From positions 1,064,501 through 1,128,500 of the forward strand of contig NZ_JAGIOR010000001.1 of assembly GCF_017876795.1 (NCBI RefSeq): a DNA stretch of 64,000 nucleotides. Reading direction: 5' to 3'. Below, in pieces: positions 43,480-52,587 of this stretch. This DNA is from Rhizobium leguminosarum (GTDB lineage: Bacteria > Pseudomonadota > Alphaproteobacteria > Rhizobiales > Rhizobiaceae). A program made the translations under genes and the position numbers. Numbering within the stretch: the first letter of the stretch is position 1; the number at the start of each line of letters is the position of its first letter. Below the pieces are notes generated by a model. The model saw only the letters and a list, made by a program, of their open reading frames with translations, had not been told where the DNA came from and made no database searches.

Positions 43480-44388
43480 TCAGCGGATGCGTCCCGACCG
43501 CAGACTTTCGGCGATGCCGACGAAATCGCGTGCCGCCTGCGGCAGGCTGGAGCCCTTGCGCCAGACCATGCCGACCTGGACGACCGGCAGCGAACCGGAG
43601 ACGTCCCGGCTTTCGATACGGTCGCCTTCCAGCGACCACGGGCGGTAGACCAGATCGGGAAGCAGCGCCACGCCGGCGCCCGTAGCAACCAGGCTGCGCA
43701 CCGCCTCCACCGATCGGGTGCGGAAGGCGACATGCGGGCGAGCGCCGAGGGCTGACAGCAGCTTGCCGGTATTCTCCTCGATTTCGTCGACCGTCAGCAT
43801 GATCAGCGGTTCGCGGGCAATGTCGGCGACCGAGATGATATCGGCCGAGACCAGAGGGTGGCCCATCGGCAGCCATAGCCGATAGGGCGAGGTTTCGAGG
43901 ATCTCGGCCTGCAGCGCCATGCGGTCACGCAGGTTTGATATCACCATGACGGCGACATCGAGTTCGCCGCCGACCAGGAGATGCTCGAGGTAACCGCCAT
44001 TGTCCTCGATGGCGCTGACCTCGATGCCAGGGCAGGCACGCCGGTATCGCGCCAACAGGTCGGAGAGCACGTAGCCGGCGACAAGCGAGGTGACGCCGAT
44101 GTTCAGCGTGCCGGAAAGCGCGCTTTGCTGGCCGGAGAAGCTGGTGCGCGCATCGGAAACGGAGGCGAGGATCTTCGTCGCGTGACGCAGGAACTGGTGG
44201 CCGTTATGGGTGATCGTCAGGCCGCGCGGATGGCGCTCGAAGAGCGTAACGCCGAGGTCGGTTTCGAGCTCCTTGAGCGCTTCCGTCACCGAGGATTGCG
44301 AGATCGACAAGTTCTGTGCGGCGCGCGTTACCGAACCTTGTTCGGCGACGGCGACGAAATATTGAACCTGGCGAAGCGTGAAGGCCAT
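43480..44388 (-). CDS. LysR-family transcriptional regulator
   Basis: 302-aa regulator. Winged helix over residues 1-60 (YFVAVAEQGSVTRAAQNLSI, SQSSVTEALKELETDLGVTL, FERHPRGLTIT) and a periplasmic-binding-type effector domain from about 90. It lies upstream of and in the same direction as the ydcSTUV-patD operon, with a 116-bp gap before ydcS. In E. coli that place is held by the unrelated YdcR. Control of the polyamine operon is inferred from position. Confidence 0.85.
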   Translation of the reverse strand: MAFTLRQVQYFVAVAEQGSVTRAAQNLSISQSSVTEALKELETDLGVTLFERHPRGLTITHNGHQFLRHATKILASVSDARTSFSGQQSALSGTLNIGVTSLVAGYVLSDLLARYRRACPGIEVSAIEDNGGYLEHLLVGGELDVAVMVISNLRDRMALQAEILETSPYRLWLPMGHPLVSADIISVADIAREPLIMLTVDEIEENTGKLLSALGARPHVAFRTRSVEAVRSLVATGAGVALLPDLVYRPWSLEGDRIESRDVSGSLPVVQVGMVWRKGSSLPQAARDFVGIAESLRSGRIR

Positions 44389-44567
44389 GGGCGTTTAGAG
44401 CATGGCGGAACAGGCCGTGGCAAGCGGCCGGGAAAAGCGGACCTTTTTTGGTGTTTTCTCAAAATGGCGCAGGCTTCGCACCCTCACTTAAACTCTCGGA
44501 AACGTCATTTCCTTAGCATTATCAGCACTTGTCCTGCGTTGGAGTTTCAGATGGCGGAGCAGTTGGC

Positions 44568-45305
44568 GTGAAGGCCTTACTGCGCATGTTCCGGCCTTCC
44601 CGGAAATTGGCAATCATCATCGGTGGAGTCGCTCTTCTGGCGGGCGTTTCCGGCGGCGCGGCTGTTTATGTCGGCAAGGACAGGCTGATGGGTGCCGCCG
44701 GTGGTGGCTACGGGCTCGAATGCAGCGACGTCAACCTGGTGACGATCCGGAAGCAAGACCACATCTGGGTACGCAAATACATCAAGACCGAACCGACAGA
44801 CGGGATGACGCGCGTCAAAACAGCGCTTCGAGTAGCCCAAGCCGTTTACGAAGCGCAGAAGCCGGATCTGGTCCAGGTGGTGGTGCTCGACGAGAACGGC
44901 CCAACGTTGCGCGCCGACATCCGCGGCCGAGCGATCGGCGCCGACGTCGTCTATATCCCGCATCCCGACAAGTCCGTTCCCGGCCTCGACGACAAGCCTT
45001 ATACGGCGCGCTACTATGACGGCAAGGCCAGCGAAAACGGTCTGTTCTTCGGCGAACGCATAGATATGCCCTCCGACGAAATCGCCATGATCAGTTCCGG
45101 TTTCAAGGATCCCGAGGATTGCGTCGACCCGGTCGCGGTTGGCTCCACGAAGAAAGTGGAAAAGGGCAAAAAGGCCGCAGGCGGCGCACATGGCCCAGCA
45201 CCGGCGGCCGAAAGCGAAGCCGCGCCTGCTGCGGAGAGCGGCGGAGCTGATGTCGTGGCGGAGGCACCGGCCGAAGAGCCGCCGGAAACCGCCAAGACCC
45301 ACTGA
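44568..45305 (+). CDS. Hypothetical membrane-anchored protein with low-complexity tail
   Basis: 245-aa protein. After a short basic start there is one hydrophobic segment (LAIIIGGVALLAGVSGGAAV, about residues 12-31), then a soluble domain to about 190, and an Ala/Glu/Pro-rich tail (about 195-245). The GTG at 44568 was chosen because GGAG lies 8 bp upstream; the open frame before it looks non-coding. No domain recognised. It diverges from the LysR gene and shares a terminator with lysS. Confidence 0.65.
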   Translation: MKALLRMFRPSRKLAIIIGGVALLAGVSGGAAVYVGKDRLMGAAGGGYGLECSDVNLVTIRKQDHIWVRKYIKTEPTDGMTRVKTALRVAQAVYEAQKPDLVQVVVLDENGPTLRADIRGRAIGADVVYIPHPDKSVPGLDDKPYTARYYDGKASENGLFFGERIDMPSDEIAMISSGFKDPEDCVDPVAVGSTKKVEKGKKAAGGAHGPAPAAESEAAPAAESGGADVVAEAPAEEPPETAKTH

Positions 45306-45316
45306 GCGAACATCAT

Positions 45317-45354
45317 AAAATAAGCGGAGCGCCAGCGGGCACTCCGCTTATTTT
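45317..45354. terminator. Bidirectional terminator between the hypothetical gene and lysS
   Basis: AAAATAAGCGGAG (45317-45329) and CTCCGCTTATTTT (45342-45354) are perfect 13-bp inverted arms with a 12-bp loop. A-tract on one side and T-tract on the other make it a strong two-way terminator for these convergent genes. Confidence 0.9.
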
Positions 45355-45371
45355 GTTTCGATATATTTCTG

Positions 45372-46868
45372 TCAGTCGGCCTTGTTGCGGCGGGCCGGGA
45401 AGAGGATGACGTCGCGGATCGACGGCGCGTTGGTCAGCAGCATGATGAGGCGGTCGACGCCGATGCCGAGGCCGCCTGCCGGCGGCATGCCCTGGTCGAT
45501 CGCATCGAGGAATTCCTCGTCCAGCTGCTTTTCCTTTTCGCCGCGGGCATGCGCCTGTTCGAGTTGCTCGACCATGCGGCGGCGCTGCTCTTCGGGATCG
45601 TTCAGCTCCGAGAAAGCGTTGCCGAGTTCCCAGGCATTGCAATAGGTCTCGAAGCGCTCGACGAGGCGCGGTTCGCCCGGCACTTCCTTGGCGAAGGGCG
45701 AGATGTCCTTCGGGAAATGCGTGACGTGAGACGGCTGGATCAGCGTCGATTCAACCTTTTCCTCGAAGATGAAGGCGAGGCATTCGCCCCAGGTCCAATC
45801 CTTTTCGACTTCAAAGCCGGCAGCCTTGGTGGCGGCGCGTGCTTCCTCGTCGGTCTTGATCGCCAGGAAATCGATGCCGGTGGCTTCCTTGACGGCATCG
45901 GGCATCGGTACACGCTTGAACGGCCCCTTGAAGGACAAGCGCTTGTCGCCGAAGTCGAATTCGGTGGTGCCATGGATGGAGAGAGCCAGGGTCTCGAACA
46001 GCCGCTCGACGAGGTCCATCATGTCCTCGTAATCGGCATAGGCCCAGTAACATTCCATCATCGTGAATTCAGGATTGTGCCGGGTAGAGACGCCTTCGTT
46101 GCGGAAGTTCCGGTTGATCTCGAAAACCTTGTCGGTGAGGCCCGAGACCAGCGTGCGCTTCAAGAACAGTTCCGGCGCGATGCGCAGATACATGTCGAGC
46201 TTCAGCGTGTTGTGATGGGTCTTGAACGGCTCGGCGGTGGCACCGCCATAGATCGATTGCAGCATCGGCGTCTCGACTTCCATGAAGCCGTCATTCTCCA
46301 TGAAGCGGCGGATGCCGGAGACGATCCTCGAGCGCTGCTGGAAGCGAAGCTTCGAATCCTCGTTGGTCATGATGTCGAGATGGCGCTTGCGATAACGCAG
46401 CTCGATGTCGGAGAGGCCGTGCCACTTCTCGGGCATCGGCAACAGCGACTTGGTCAGCATTTCGATCTTCTGGGCGTTGATCGTCAGTTCGCCGCGCTTG
46501 GTGCGGCGCACGATGCCGGTAACGCCGATGATGTCGCCGATGTCGATCATCGGCAGCAGCGCCCGGGCCTCTTCCGGCGTCGTATCCTTATGGCTGAAAA
46601 TCTGGATCTTGCCGCCGGCGTCGTGGATGTCCATGAACATGCCGGAGTTGCGCGAGGAATAAACGCGGCCGGCAACGGTGACGACGTCCTGCGTCTCGAC
46701 GTCGGGTTCCAGAGATTCGTATTTGGCACCGAGTTCGGCATTGGTCATCGTCCGGTGGAAATGCGCCGGATAGACCTCGCCGATCTGCTCGCGCAGCAGC
46801 TTCAGCTTCTGGGCGCGCACTTCCGTCGCATCGGAGGAAAGGGTCGTTTCGGTCTTGTTGTCAGCCAT
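45372..46868 (-). CDS. lysS: Lysyl-tRNA synthetase, class II
   Basis: 498-aa enzyme charging tRNA-Lys. N-terminal OB-fold anticodon-binding domain (about residues 60-165; VTVAGRVYSSRNSGMFMDI), then the class II core with motif 2 FRNEGVSTRHNPEFTMMECY (about 257) and motif 3 GLGIGVDRLIMLL (about 466). AGAGGA lies 9 bp before the ATG. It follows gltX by 22 bp and is probably co-transcribed. Confidence 0.95.
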   Translation of the reverse strand: MADNKTETTLSSDATEVRAQKLKLLREQIGEVYPAHFHRTMTNAELGAKYESLEPDVETQDVVTVAGRVYSSRNSGMFMDIHDAGGKIQIFSHKDTTPEEARALLPMIDIGDIIGVTGIVRRTKRGELTINAQKIEMLTKSLLPMPEKWHGLSDIELRYRKRHLDIMTNEDSKLRFQQRSRIVSGIRRFMENDGFMEVETPMLQSIYGGATAEPFKTHHNTLKLDMYLRIAPELFLKRTLVSGLTDKVFEINRNFRNEGVSTRHNPEFTMMECYWAYADYEDMMDLVERLFETLALSIHGTTEFDFGDKRLSFKGPFKRVPMPDAVKEATGIDFLAIKTDEEARAATKAAGFEVEKDWTWGECLAFIFEEKVESTLIQPSHVTHFPKDISPFAKEVPGEPRLVERFETYCNAWELGNAFSELNDPEEQRRRMVEQLEQAHARGEKEKQLDEEFLDAIDQGMPPAGGLGIGVDRLIMLLTNAPSIRDVILFPARRNKAD

Positions 46869-46890
46869 TGTCGAAATCCTCTGACTGTTC

Positions 46891-48345
46891 TTACTTCGAG
46901 CCGACGAGGGCGGCGACCGCCTGCGAGGCGAGCTTCAGGCGCTGGCGCACGACCGAGCGGCCGAGGATCGCCATGGAATCGAAAAGCGGCAGCGAGCGCG
47001 ACGAGCCGGAAACGGCGACGAAAAGCGGCGCGACCACGACTTTCAGCTTCTTGCCCATACGGTCGGCGATGGCACGCAGTTCGGCTTCGATCGTCTCGAC
47101 ATTCCATTCCAGGATCTTTTCGAGATCCGGCTGAACGGTGTTGAGGATCTCGAGGATCTCTTCCGGCGGCGACTTGATCTTGGCGAAGTCGGAAGGCTGC
47201 AGGCCAAGATCGGACTTCAGCAGGAAGCCGGCAAGATCGGGCAGTTCGCCGAGCTTTGAGATACGCGTCTGCGACAGGCGCAGACCGGCCATCAAGCGGT
47301 CGTTTTCCATCGCCCAGCTGAGCACGCGGCCGCGGAACTCTTCTTCCGACAGCTTCTCGCGAATCCAGCGGCCGTTCAGCCAGTCGAGCTTCTGGATGTC
47401 GAAGATCGCGCCGGCCTTGGAGAGGATTTCCGGGTCGAACTTCTCGGATAGCTCATCCATCGTCAACAGCTCCTCGCCTTCGGCGATCTGGATGAAGAAC
47501 AGGCCGAGGAAGTTCATCAACGCTTCGGGAATATAGCCGAGCGCGGAATAATAGGAGATCGAGGTCGGGTTCTTACGCTTCGACAGTTTCGATTTGTCGG
47601 CATTGCGCATCAGCGACAGATGCATGAAGACCGGCTGGTCCCAACCGAAATAGCGATAGAGCAGGATGTGCTTCGGCACTGAAGCCAGCCATTCTTCGCC
47701 GCGTGCCACATGGGTGATCTTCATCAGATGGTCGTCGATGACGTTGGCCATGTGATAGGTCGGCATGCCGTCGGCCTTGACCAGCACCTGCATGTCGACG
47801 GAATCCCAGGGGATGGAGACATCGCCGTAGACGCCGTCGTTGAAGTCGCACGAGCCTTCGGCCGGGATCTTCATCCGGATGACGGTCGTCTCGCCGGCTG
47901 CCATGCGCGAGGTCACTTCCTCGGCCGTCAGATTGAGGCAGAGGCCGTCATACTTTGGCGGCTTGCCGGCGGCGCGCTGGGTTTCGCGCATCTGCTCGAG
48001 GCGCGCCGGCGTGCAGAAGCAGCGGAAAGCATGGCCCTTTTCCAGCAACTCCTCGGCGTATGGCTGGTACATCGGCTTGCGGTCGGACTGGCGATAAGGG
48101 CCGTAGGGACCGCCGATATCCGGGCCTTCCTTCCATTCCAAGCCGCACCATTTCAGGGCGTCCAACACCTTCGTCTCGAATTCCGGGGTCGAGCGCGTCG
48201 CGTCGGTATCCTCGATGCGCAGGATGAACTCGCCGCCGTTCTTCTTGGCGAAAAGGTAGTTGAAGAGAGCGATGTAAGCGGTGCCGACATGCGGCTCGCC
48301 AGTCGGCGAGGGAGCGATGCGGACGCGGACGCCGGAAGTTGTCAT
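46891..48345 (-). CDS. gltX: Glutamyl-tRNA synthetase
   Basis: 484-aa class I enzyme charging tRNA-Glu. The HIGH-type motif is PSPTGEPHVGTAY (about residues 12-24), the KMSKS-type motif is SKLSKRKN (about 253). The helical anticodon-binding part follows. Rhizobia often have two GltX proteins; this one may be GltX1 or GltX2, which cannot be settled here. First gene of a gltX-lysS pair. Confidence 0.94.
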   Translation of the reverse strand: MTTSGVRVRIAPSPTGEPHVGTAYIALFNYLFAKKNGGEFILRIEDTDATRSTPEFETKVLDALKWCGLEWKEGPDIGGPYGPYRQSDRKPMYQPYAEELLEKGHAFRCFCTPARLEQMRETQRAAGKPPKYDGLCLNLTAEEVTSRMAAGETTVIRMKIPAEGSCDFNDGVYGDVSIPWDSVDMQVLVKADGMPTYHMANVIDDHLMKITHVARGEEWLASVPKHILLYRYFGWDQPVFMHLSLMRNADKSKLSKRKNPTSISYYSALGYIPEALMNFLGLFFIQIAEGEELLTMDELSEKFDPEILSKAGAIFDIQKLDWLNGRWIREKLSEEEFRGRVLSWAMENDRLMAGLRLSQTRISKLGELPDLAGFLLKSDLGLQPSDFAKIKSPPEEILEILNTVQPDLEKILEWNVETIEAELRAIADRMGKKLKVVVAPLFVAVSGSSRSLPLFDSMAILGRSVVRQRLKLASQAVAALVGSK

Positions 48346-48544
48346 TGGTATGGCCCGTCAATGAACGCCGGACGGCTTTCCGGGGAAAGCGACGTTCGGC
48401 CGAAGGATGCAGATATCTTCATCGGCAAACCGGTCGAAAAAGGGCATGCGCCCGCACTATCCGCCGATCGTCCGTTCGGCTGGCCTTAGGCCATATTCAA
48501 CCGGGCGCGTCAAGAAAAACCACGCCTGCAAAGGCCCAATGGAA

Positions 48545-48576
48545 GGGAAGGCGCACCGGTTTCGCCGCGCCTTCCC
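48545..48576 (-). terminator. Hairpin after the TerC-family gene
   Basis: GGGAAGGCGC (48545-48554) pairs with GCGCCTTCCC (48567-48576), 10 bp beyond the stop codon at 48586. The following bases in the transcript are T-poor, so it may be a weak or factor-assisted terminator. The rest of 48346-48585 holds no gene that I see. Confidence 0.6.
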
Positions 48577-48585
48577 GCTTCAGCC

Positions 48586-49341
48586 TCAATGCGCGCCTTC
48601 GCGCTTGCGCTTGCGGGCGTTGCGCGCGAACATGTTCAGCGCCTCGACCAACGCCGAGAAGGCCATGGCGGCGTAGACGTAGCCCTTCGGCACATGGAAG
48701 CCCATGCCTTCGGCGATCAGCGTCGTGCCGATCATCAGCAGGAAGGCGAGCGCCAGCATGACGATCGTCGGATTCCTCTCGATGAAGTTAGCAAGCGGGG
48801 TCGCGGCAACAAGCATAACGGTGACGGCGGCGACGACAGCAACCACCATGATCGGCAGATGCGGCGTCATGCCGACGGCGGTGATGATGCTGTCGACCGA
48901 GAAGACGAGGTCGAGCAGCAGGATCTGGCCGATCGCCGATGCAAAGCCTGTCGTGGTGGATTTCGCGATGAAATCCTCATGCTGGTCCACGGGGTCGACA
49001 CTGTGGTGAATTTCCTTGGTGGCTTTCCAGACGAGGAACAAGCCGCCGCCGATCAGGATCAGATCCTTCCAAGAGAAGCCGTGTCCGAAAGCTTCAAACA
49101 GCGGTTCGGTCAGTTGCACGATCCAGGCGACGGTGCCGAGGAGTGCCAGGCGCATGACGAGCGCAAGACCGATGCCGATCTTGCGAGCCTTCTCCCGGTG
49201 CTCGGGCGGCAGTTTGTTGGTGAGAATGGAAATGAAGATCAGGTTGTCGATCCCGAGAACGACTTCCATCACCACCAGCGTGATGAGCGCCACCCAGGCG
49301 GCCGGATCCTGAATGAGCGTCATGATTTCCTGCATCAGCAT
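48586..49341 (-). CDS. TerC-family integral membrane protein
   Basis: 251-aa membrane protein with seven or so hydrophobic segments. TerC family hallmarks are [19 protein letters not shown] (about residue 27) and the repeated acidic-site motif [18 protein letters not shown] (about 140). Related proteins are linked to tellurite resistance and to manganese or calcium handling. Of two possible starts, ATG 49341 has AGAGGG at proper distance. A small hairpin (GCGTCAC/GTGACGC) sits just before it. Confidence 0.87.
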   Translation of the reverse strand: MLMQEIMTLIQDPAAWVALITLVVMEVVLGIDNLIFISILTNKLPPEHREKARKIGIGLALVMRLALLGTVAWIVQLTEPLFEAFGHGFSWKDLILIGGGLFLVWKATKEIHHSVDPVDQHEDFIAKSTTTGFASAIGQILLLDLVFSVDSIITAVGMTPHLPIMVVAVVAAVTVMLVAATPLANFIERNPTIVMLALAFLLMIGTTLIAEGMGFHVPKGYVYAAMAFSALVEALNMFARNARKRKREGAH

Positions 49342-49448
49342 ATATCCCTCTTGCGTCACCTGCGTGAGTGACGCGCGCAATGTAGTGTCGGTAGCCTGCT
49401 ACGCAAGCGCCGCAAGGGGGTATACGAAATCGATGTGACTTTTATTCC

Positions 49449-49563
49449 CTAGAACAGGATGATTTAAGGCCGGGTCGGCCCTAAATTTGAATCCTGTTCT
49501 AAATTAAAGAGTTAGAGCATAATTTCGTCCGAAAACCGCTCACACTTTTCGGCATCATGCTCT
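49449..49563 (-). repeat. RIME1-like Rhizobium intergenic palindromic repeat, copy 2
   Basis: Inverse-orientation copy of the element at 24702-24815, with the same two palindromes (CTAGAACAGGAT at 49449-49460 and ATCATGCTCT at 49554-49563 at its ends). It overlaps the end of the AraC/GyrI-like gene: the TGA stop at 49555-49557 is the TGA of its GCATGATG arm. Confidence 0.8.
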
Positions 49564-50390
49564 GATCGGCAACCAGATTTCGGTGACGCCCATGCCGGTA
49601 TAGGGGTCGAAGCGCTCATCGTAGCGTTCGAACATGTCGGGGGTGTCGCCATGCTCCAGACCGGAGGTCGGCCACCATGTGCCGAAAATCCGGTTCATGG
49701 TCGCGGGAATGCCGGAGACATGGCCGCGGTGGGCAAAGACGACGTAACGCTGGCCGGGAAGCTTGAGTGTGCGAAATCCGCCGGCAGATCACCGGCATCG
49801 GCGACTTCTGCGGCCATATAGCGGAATTTCTCCGCCTCGCCGTCGATATGGGTGCAGATGCCGTAGGCGACATTGCCTTTCTGTCCTGAGATGTGGCCGA
49901 AATGGGCATTGAACTTCTGCCAGAGAGAAGGGATGGCGGCGTTGCCGCCATAAGGGTAGGTTTCCTGCAAACCGGCAAACAGCATCGGCTGAAGGGTTTC
50001 GAAGCGGGGCGGTTCAAGGTCGTTGAGGTGGGTGGGGTCCATTCTGATCGGCTCCAGCAAGACAAGGTTACGGACGTGCCCCTGTCTGCGCACCGCATCC
50101 GGCGTCACGCCGAACTGGTCGCGGAAGGCACGGGTGAAGGCCTCGTGCGAGCCATAGCCCGCACAAAGCGCAACCTCGAGAATGGTGGATGAAGCGCCGA
50201 TCAACGCGGGCACGGCGCGGCTGAGGCGCCGCCCTCTTATGTAGCCGCTGATCGAGTGGCCGGTGACGAGCCCGAAGACGCGCGACAGGTGGTAACGCGA
50301 CAATCCGGCTGCTGCTGATATCTCTTCCAGCGATAGATCGTTTTCGAAATGGCTCTCTATGAACCAGATCGCCCGTCCGACGGCGCTCAT
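49555..50390 (-). pseudogene. AraC-family regulator with GyrI-like effector domain, frameshifted
   Basis: An AraC helix-turn-helix region (about residues 8-105; LSLEEISAAAGLSRYHLSRV, CAGYGSHEAFTRAFRDQFGV) followed by a GyrI-like ligand domain. The frame breaks near 49780: the first frame reads DAGDLPAD then turns to unrelated residues, whereas the next frame continues the family sequence GFRTLKLPGQRYVVFAHRGH to MGVTEIWLPIRA and TGA at 49555. Inserting one base in the GGCGG stretch would restore a protein of about 279 aa. It may be a real one-base loss or a sequencing error. ATG 50390 has AGGAG 7 bp upstream; GTG 50396 is an alternative. Confidence 0.8.
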
Positions 50391-50506
50391 CCACACTCTC
50401 CTGGTTGCAGCTTCTTCCTTAAAGAAAAGCCGGCAGCCGGATTTGATCGCTATTGCGGGATTTTGGCCGATGGAGCGCGGCAGTCAAGGGTGGGGCCAGA
50501 GGCGGA

Positions 50507-51187
50507 TCAGACGGTCTCGTGCCGGCGCGCGCCGTAGGCGGCCATGAAGACCCGAATGGCGCCGCGGATGACGCGCTCGATTTCGTCGCGATGCGGCGGC
50601 TCTTCCATGCTTCCGAACAGGCGGAGCTTGAAGAAACTGCCGCTTGAGAGGTCGATAAACTGGCCGGCGGCCAGATCGATATCGTCGATTTCGAGCCTGC
50701 CTTCGGCGATGTGCCGTTCCAGGAAGTCGCGCATGATGGTGCGCAGGTTTTCCGGGCCCTTGAAGAAGCGTTGACAGAGCACCGGCATGCGGTCGCGTAC
50801 GCCAAGAACGGTGCGCATGGCGCTGATGACCTTTTCATCAGTCATATGGGTGACGAAGCTTACTCCGAATTCATACAGACCGGCTTCGGGATCGTCATGT
50901 TCGGCAAGCGCCGTGCGCACGGCCGCCACGAAGGCGGCGCGCTCGGCCTCGATCATCGCCGAAAACAATTCTTCCTTGTTGGTGAAATAGACGTAGAGCG
51001 TCCCCTTGGAGACGCCGGCCTCGCGCGTCACGTCGTTCATACTGGCGGCGTCGAAGCCCATCTTCATGAAGACGCGCTTGGCGCCGGCGAGAATCTGCTG
51101 ACGCTTGGCCGGATCTTCGCCCGCGGCAAATCGGCCTCCTCCAACGGGAGGGCTGAAGACGGCGGCGTGGTCGGGTTTCAGCGTCAT
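50507..51187 (-). CDS. TetR-family repressor of the divergent emrAB operon
   Basis: 226-aa regulator. Helix-turn-helix over about residues 28-75 (QQILAGAKRVFMKMGFDAAS, VSKGTLYVYFTNKEELF), then a helical ligand domain. It diverges from emrA with three palindromes sharing AACCG or GAAC half-sites between them. A repressor of both genes is the natural reading. Ligands for such systems include flavonoids and other plant compounds; here unknown. Confidence 0.88.
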   Translation of the reverse strand: MTLKPDHAAVFSPPVGGGRFAAGEDPAKRQQILAGAKRVFMKMGFDAASMNDVTREAGVSKGTLYVYFTNKEELFSAMIEAERAAFVAAVRTALAEHDDPEAGLYEFGVSFVTHMTDEKVISAMRTVLGVRDRMPVLCQRFFKGPENLRTIMRDFLERHIAEGRLEIDDIDLAAGQFIDLSSGSFFKLRLFGSMEEPPHRDEIERVIRGAIRVFMAAYGARRHETV

Positions 51188-51195
51188 TTTTCCTT

Positions 51196-51307
51196 AACCG
51201 TGTTCACGGTTTCGTTTTTTCTTTAAAAGAAATCGAACCGATTGGTTCTATACATCTTGATATGACGGTAAAACAGGTTTAAGTCAACTGAACCGAACCG
51301 TTCAGTT
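51196..51307. promoter_or_regulatory. Three palindromic operators between tetR and emrA
   Basis: Site 1: AACCGTG-TT-CACGGTT (51196-51211), in the tetR leader. Site 2: GAACC-GATT-GGTTC (51235-51248). Site 3: AACTGAAC-CGAACC-GTTCAGTT (51286-51307), 32 bp before emrA. All are perfect and share an AACC/GGTT or GAAC/GTTC core, so a single TetR protein could bind all three and repress both directions. Confidence 0.7.
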
Positions 51308-51339
51308 CGATTATTTACTCCAAGATCGGTAAAGTGACC

Positions 51340-52560
51340 ATGTCGAGCAACCAGAAAAGCAGCGTCGCGCGGATCGTCAGCGAAAACGTCGGAGCCGAAG
51401 AGGCCACGGCCGAAGTCGCGGCGGTTGCAGAAGCTCCGACGGCGGAAGCCCGGGAGAAGCCATCTGCGCCTGCGCAGTCGGCGCCGGCTTCGGCTCCGGT
51501 CGCTGCACCTGCGATTGCGAAGAAGCGCCGCAGCCCGGTGCTGCCGATCGTCGTGCTCGCTCTTCTCGCGGGCGGCGGCTGGTATGGTTACGAATGGTGG
51601 ACGAACGGCCGCTTCATGGTGTCGACTGACGACGCCTATATCGAGGGCGATATTGCAACGATTTCGCCGAAGGTCACGGGCTACGTCGCGAAGGTGAATG
51701 TAGTCGCCAACCAGGAAGTCAAAGCGGGCGACGTGCTTGCCACGCTTGATAACGGCGACTATCAGAACGCCCTCGATCAGGCGGATGCCCAGATCGCCAC
51801 CGAACAGCTTTCGCTGCAGCGCATCGACGCGCAGATCGAAGGAGCCAATGCCAGCCTCGTGCAGGCGCGGGCGCAAAAGGTGGCACTCGAAGCGGCCGTT
51901 CGCGGTGCCGAGATCACCCAGAAGCGCCAGAGCGAGTTGCAGGCGAAGTCGGTCGGCACCGCCGCCGATCTCGACAACGCCAATATCGCTCTCGACCAGG
52001 CCAAGGCCAATCTTGCCGGCGGCGATGCCAACATCACTGCTGCGCAGGCTAACATCACCATTCTCCAGGCGCAGCGCAAGGAGGCCGAAGGCTCGGTCCG
52101 CTCGCTGGAAATCTCGCGCGACAAGGCCGCCCGCGACCTCTCGTTCACCGTGCTCAAGGCACCTTATGACGGCATCGTCGGCAACCGCTCGGTTCAGGAA
52201 GGCGATCTCGTTTCTCCCGGTCAGCGTCTGATGGCGCTCGTTCCGGTGCGCCAGCTCTATATCGACGCCAATTTCAAGGAAACGCAGATCCAGCATCTGG
52301 TGCCGGGCTCGAAGGTCGACGTCCATGTCGATGCCTATAGCGATCATCCTGTTGTCGGCACCGTCGAATCGATCTCGCCGGCTTCCGGCTCGGTCTTTTC
52401 GATGCTGCCGCCGGAAAATGCCACGGGCAATTTCACCAAGGTGATCCAGCGCGTGCCGGTGCGCATCGCGCTGCCGCAGGATGCGCTCGACAGCGGGCGT
52501 CTGCGCGCCGGCCTCAGCGTCGTCGTCGACGTCGACACCCGCACGGCGCCGAACAAGTAA
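51340..52560 (+). CDS. emrA: EmrA/HlyD-type efflux membrane fusion protein
   Basis: 406-aa adaptor. A long Ala/Pro/Glu-rich cytoplasmic start (about residues 1-60) precedes one membrane helix (SPVLPIVVLALLAGGGWYGY, about 67-86). Then come the HlyD features: VSTDDAYIEGDIATISPKVT (about 97), a coiled-coil hairpin (about 145-255) and YDGIVGNRSVQEGDLVSPG. The ATG at 51340 is preferred to the GTG two codons upstream. The N-terminal low-complexity part is longer than in E. coli EmrA. Pairs with the next gene. Confidence 0.88.
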   Translation: MSSNQKSSVARIVSENVGAEEATAEVAAVAEAPTAEAREKPSAPAQSAPASAPVAAPAIAKKRRSPVLPIVVLALLAGGGWYGYEWWTNGRFMVSTDDAYIEGDIATISPKVTGYVAKVNVVANQEVKAGDVLATLDNGDYQNALDQADAQIATEQLSLQRIDAQIEGANASLVQARAQKVALEAAVRGAEITQKRQSELQAKSVGTAADLDNANIALDQAKANLAGGDANITAAQANITILQAQRKEAEGSVRSLEISRDKAARDLSFTVLKAPYDGIVGNRSVQEGDLVSPGQRLMALVPVRQLYIDANFKETQIQHLVPGSKVDVHVDAYSDHPVVGTVESISPASGSVFSMLPPENATGNFTKVIQRVPVRIALPQDALDSGRLRAGLSVVVDVDTRTAPNK

Positions 52561-52587
52561 GCCTTTAGAAAAGGCGGAGGTGGCCCG

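Noticed and set aside
45549..47144. 531-aa plus-strand frame across lysS and gltX
   Set aside because: Antisense to two essential synthetase genes; composition typical of a shadow frame.
49342..49448. Possible manganese riboswitch before the TerC-family gene
   Set aside because: I looked for the yybP-ykoY core and found only a small hairpin (GCGTCAC/GTGACGC) before the ribosome site.
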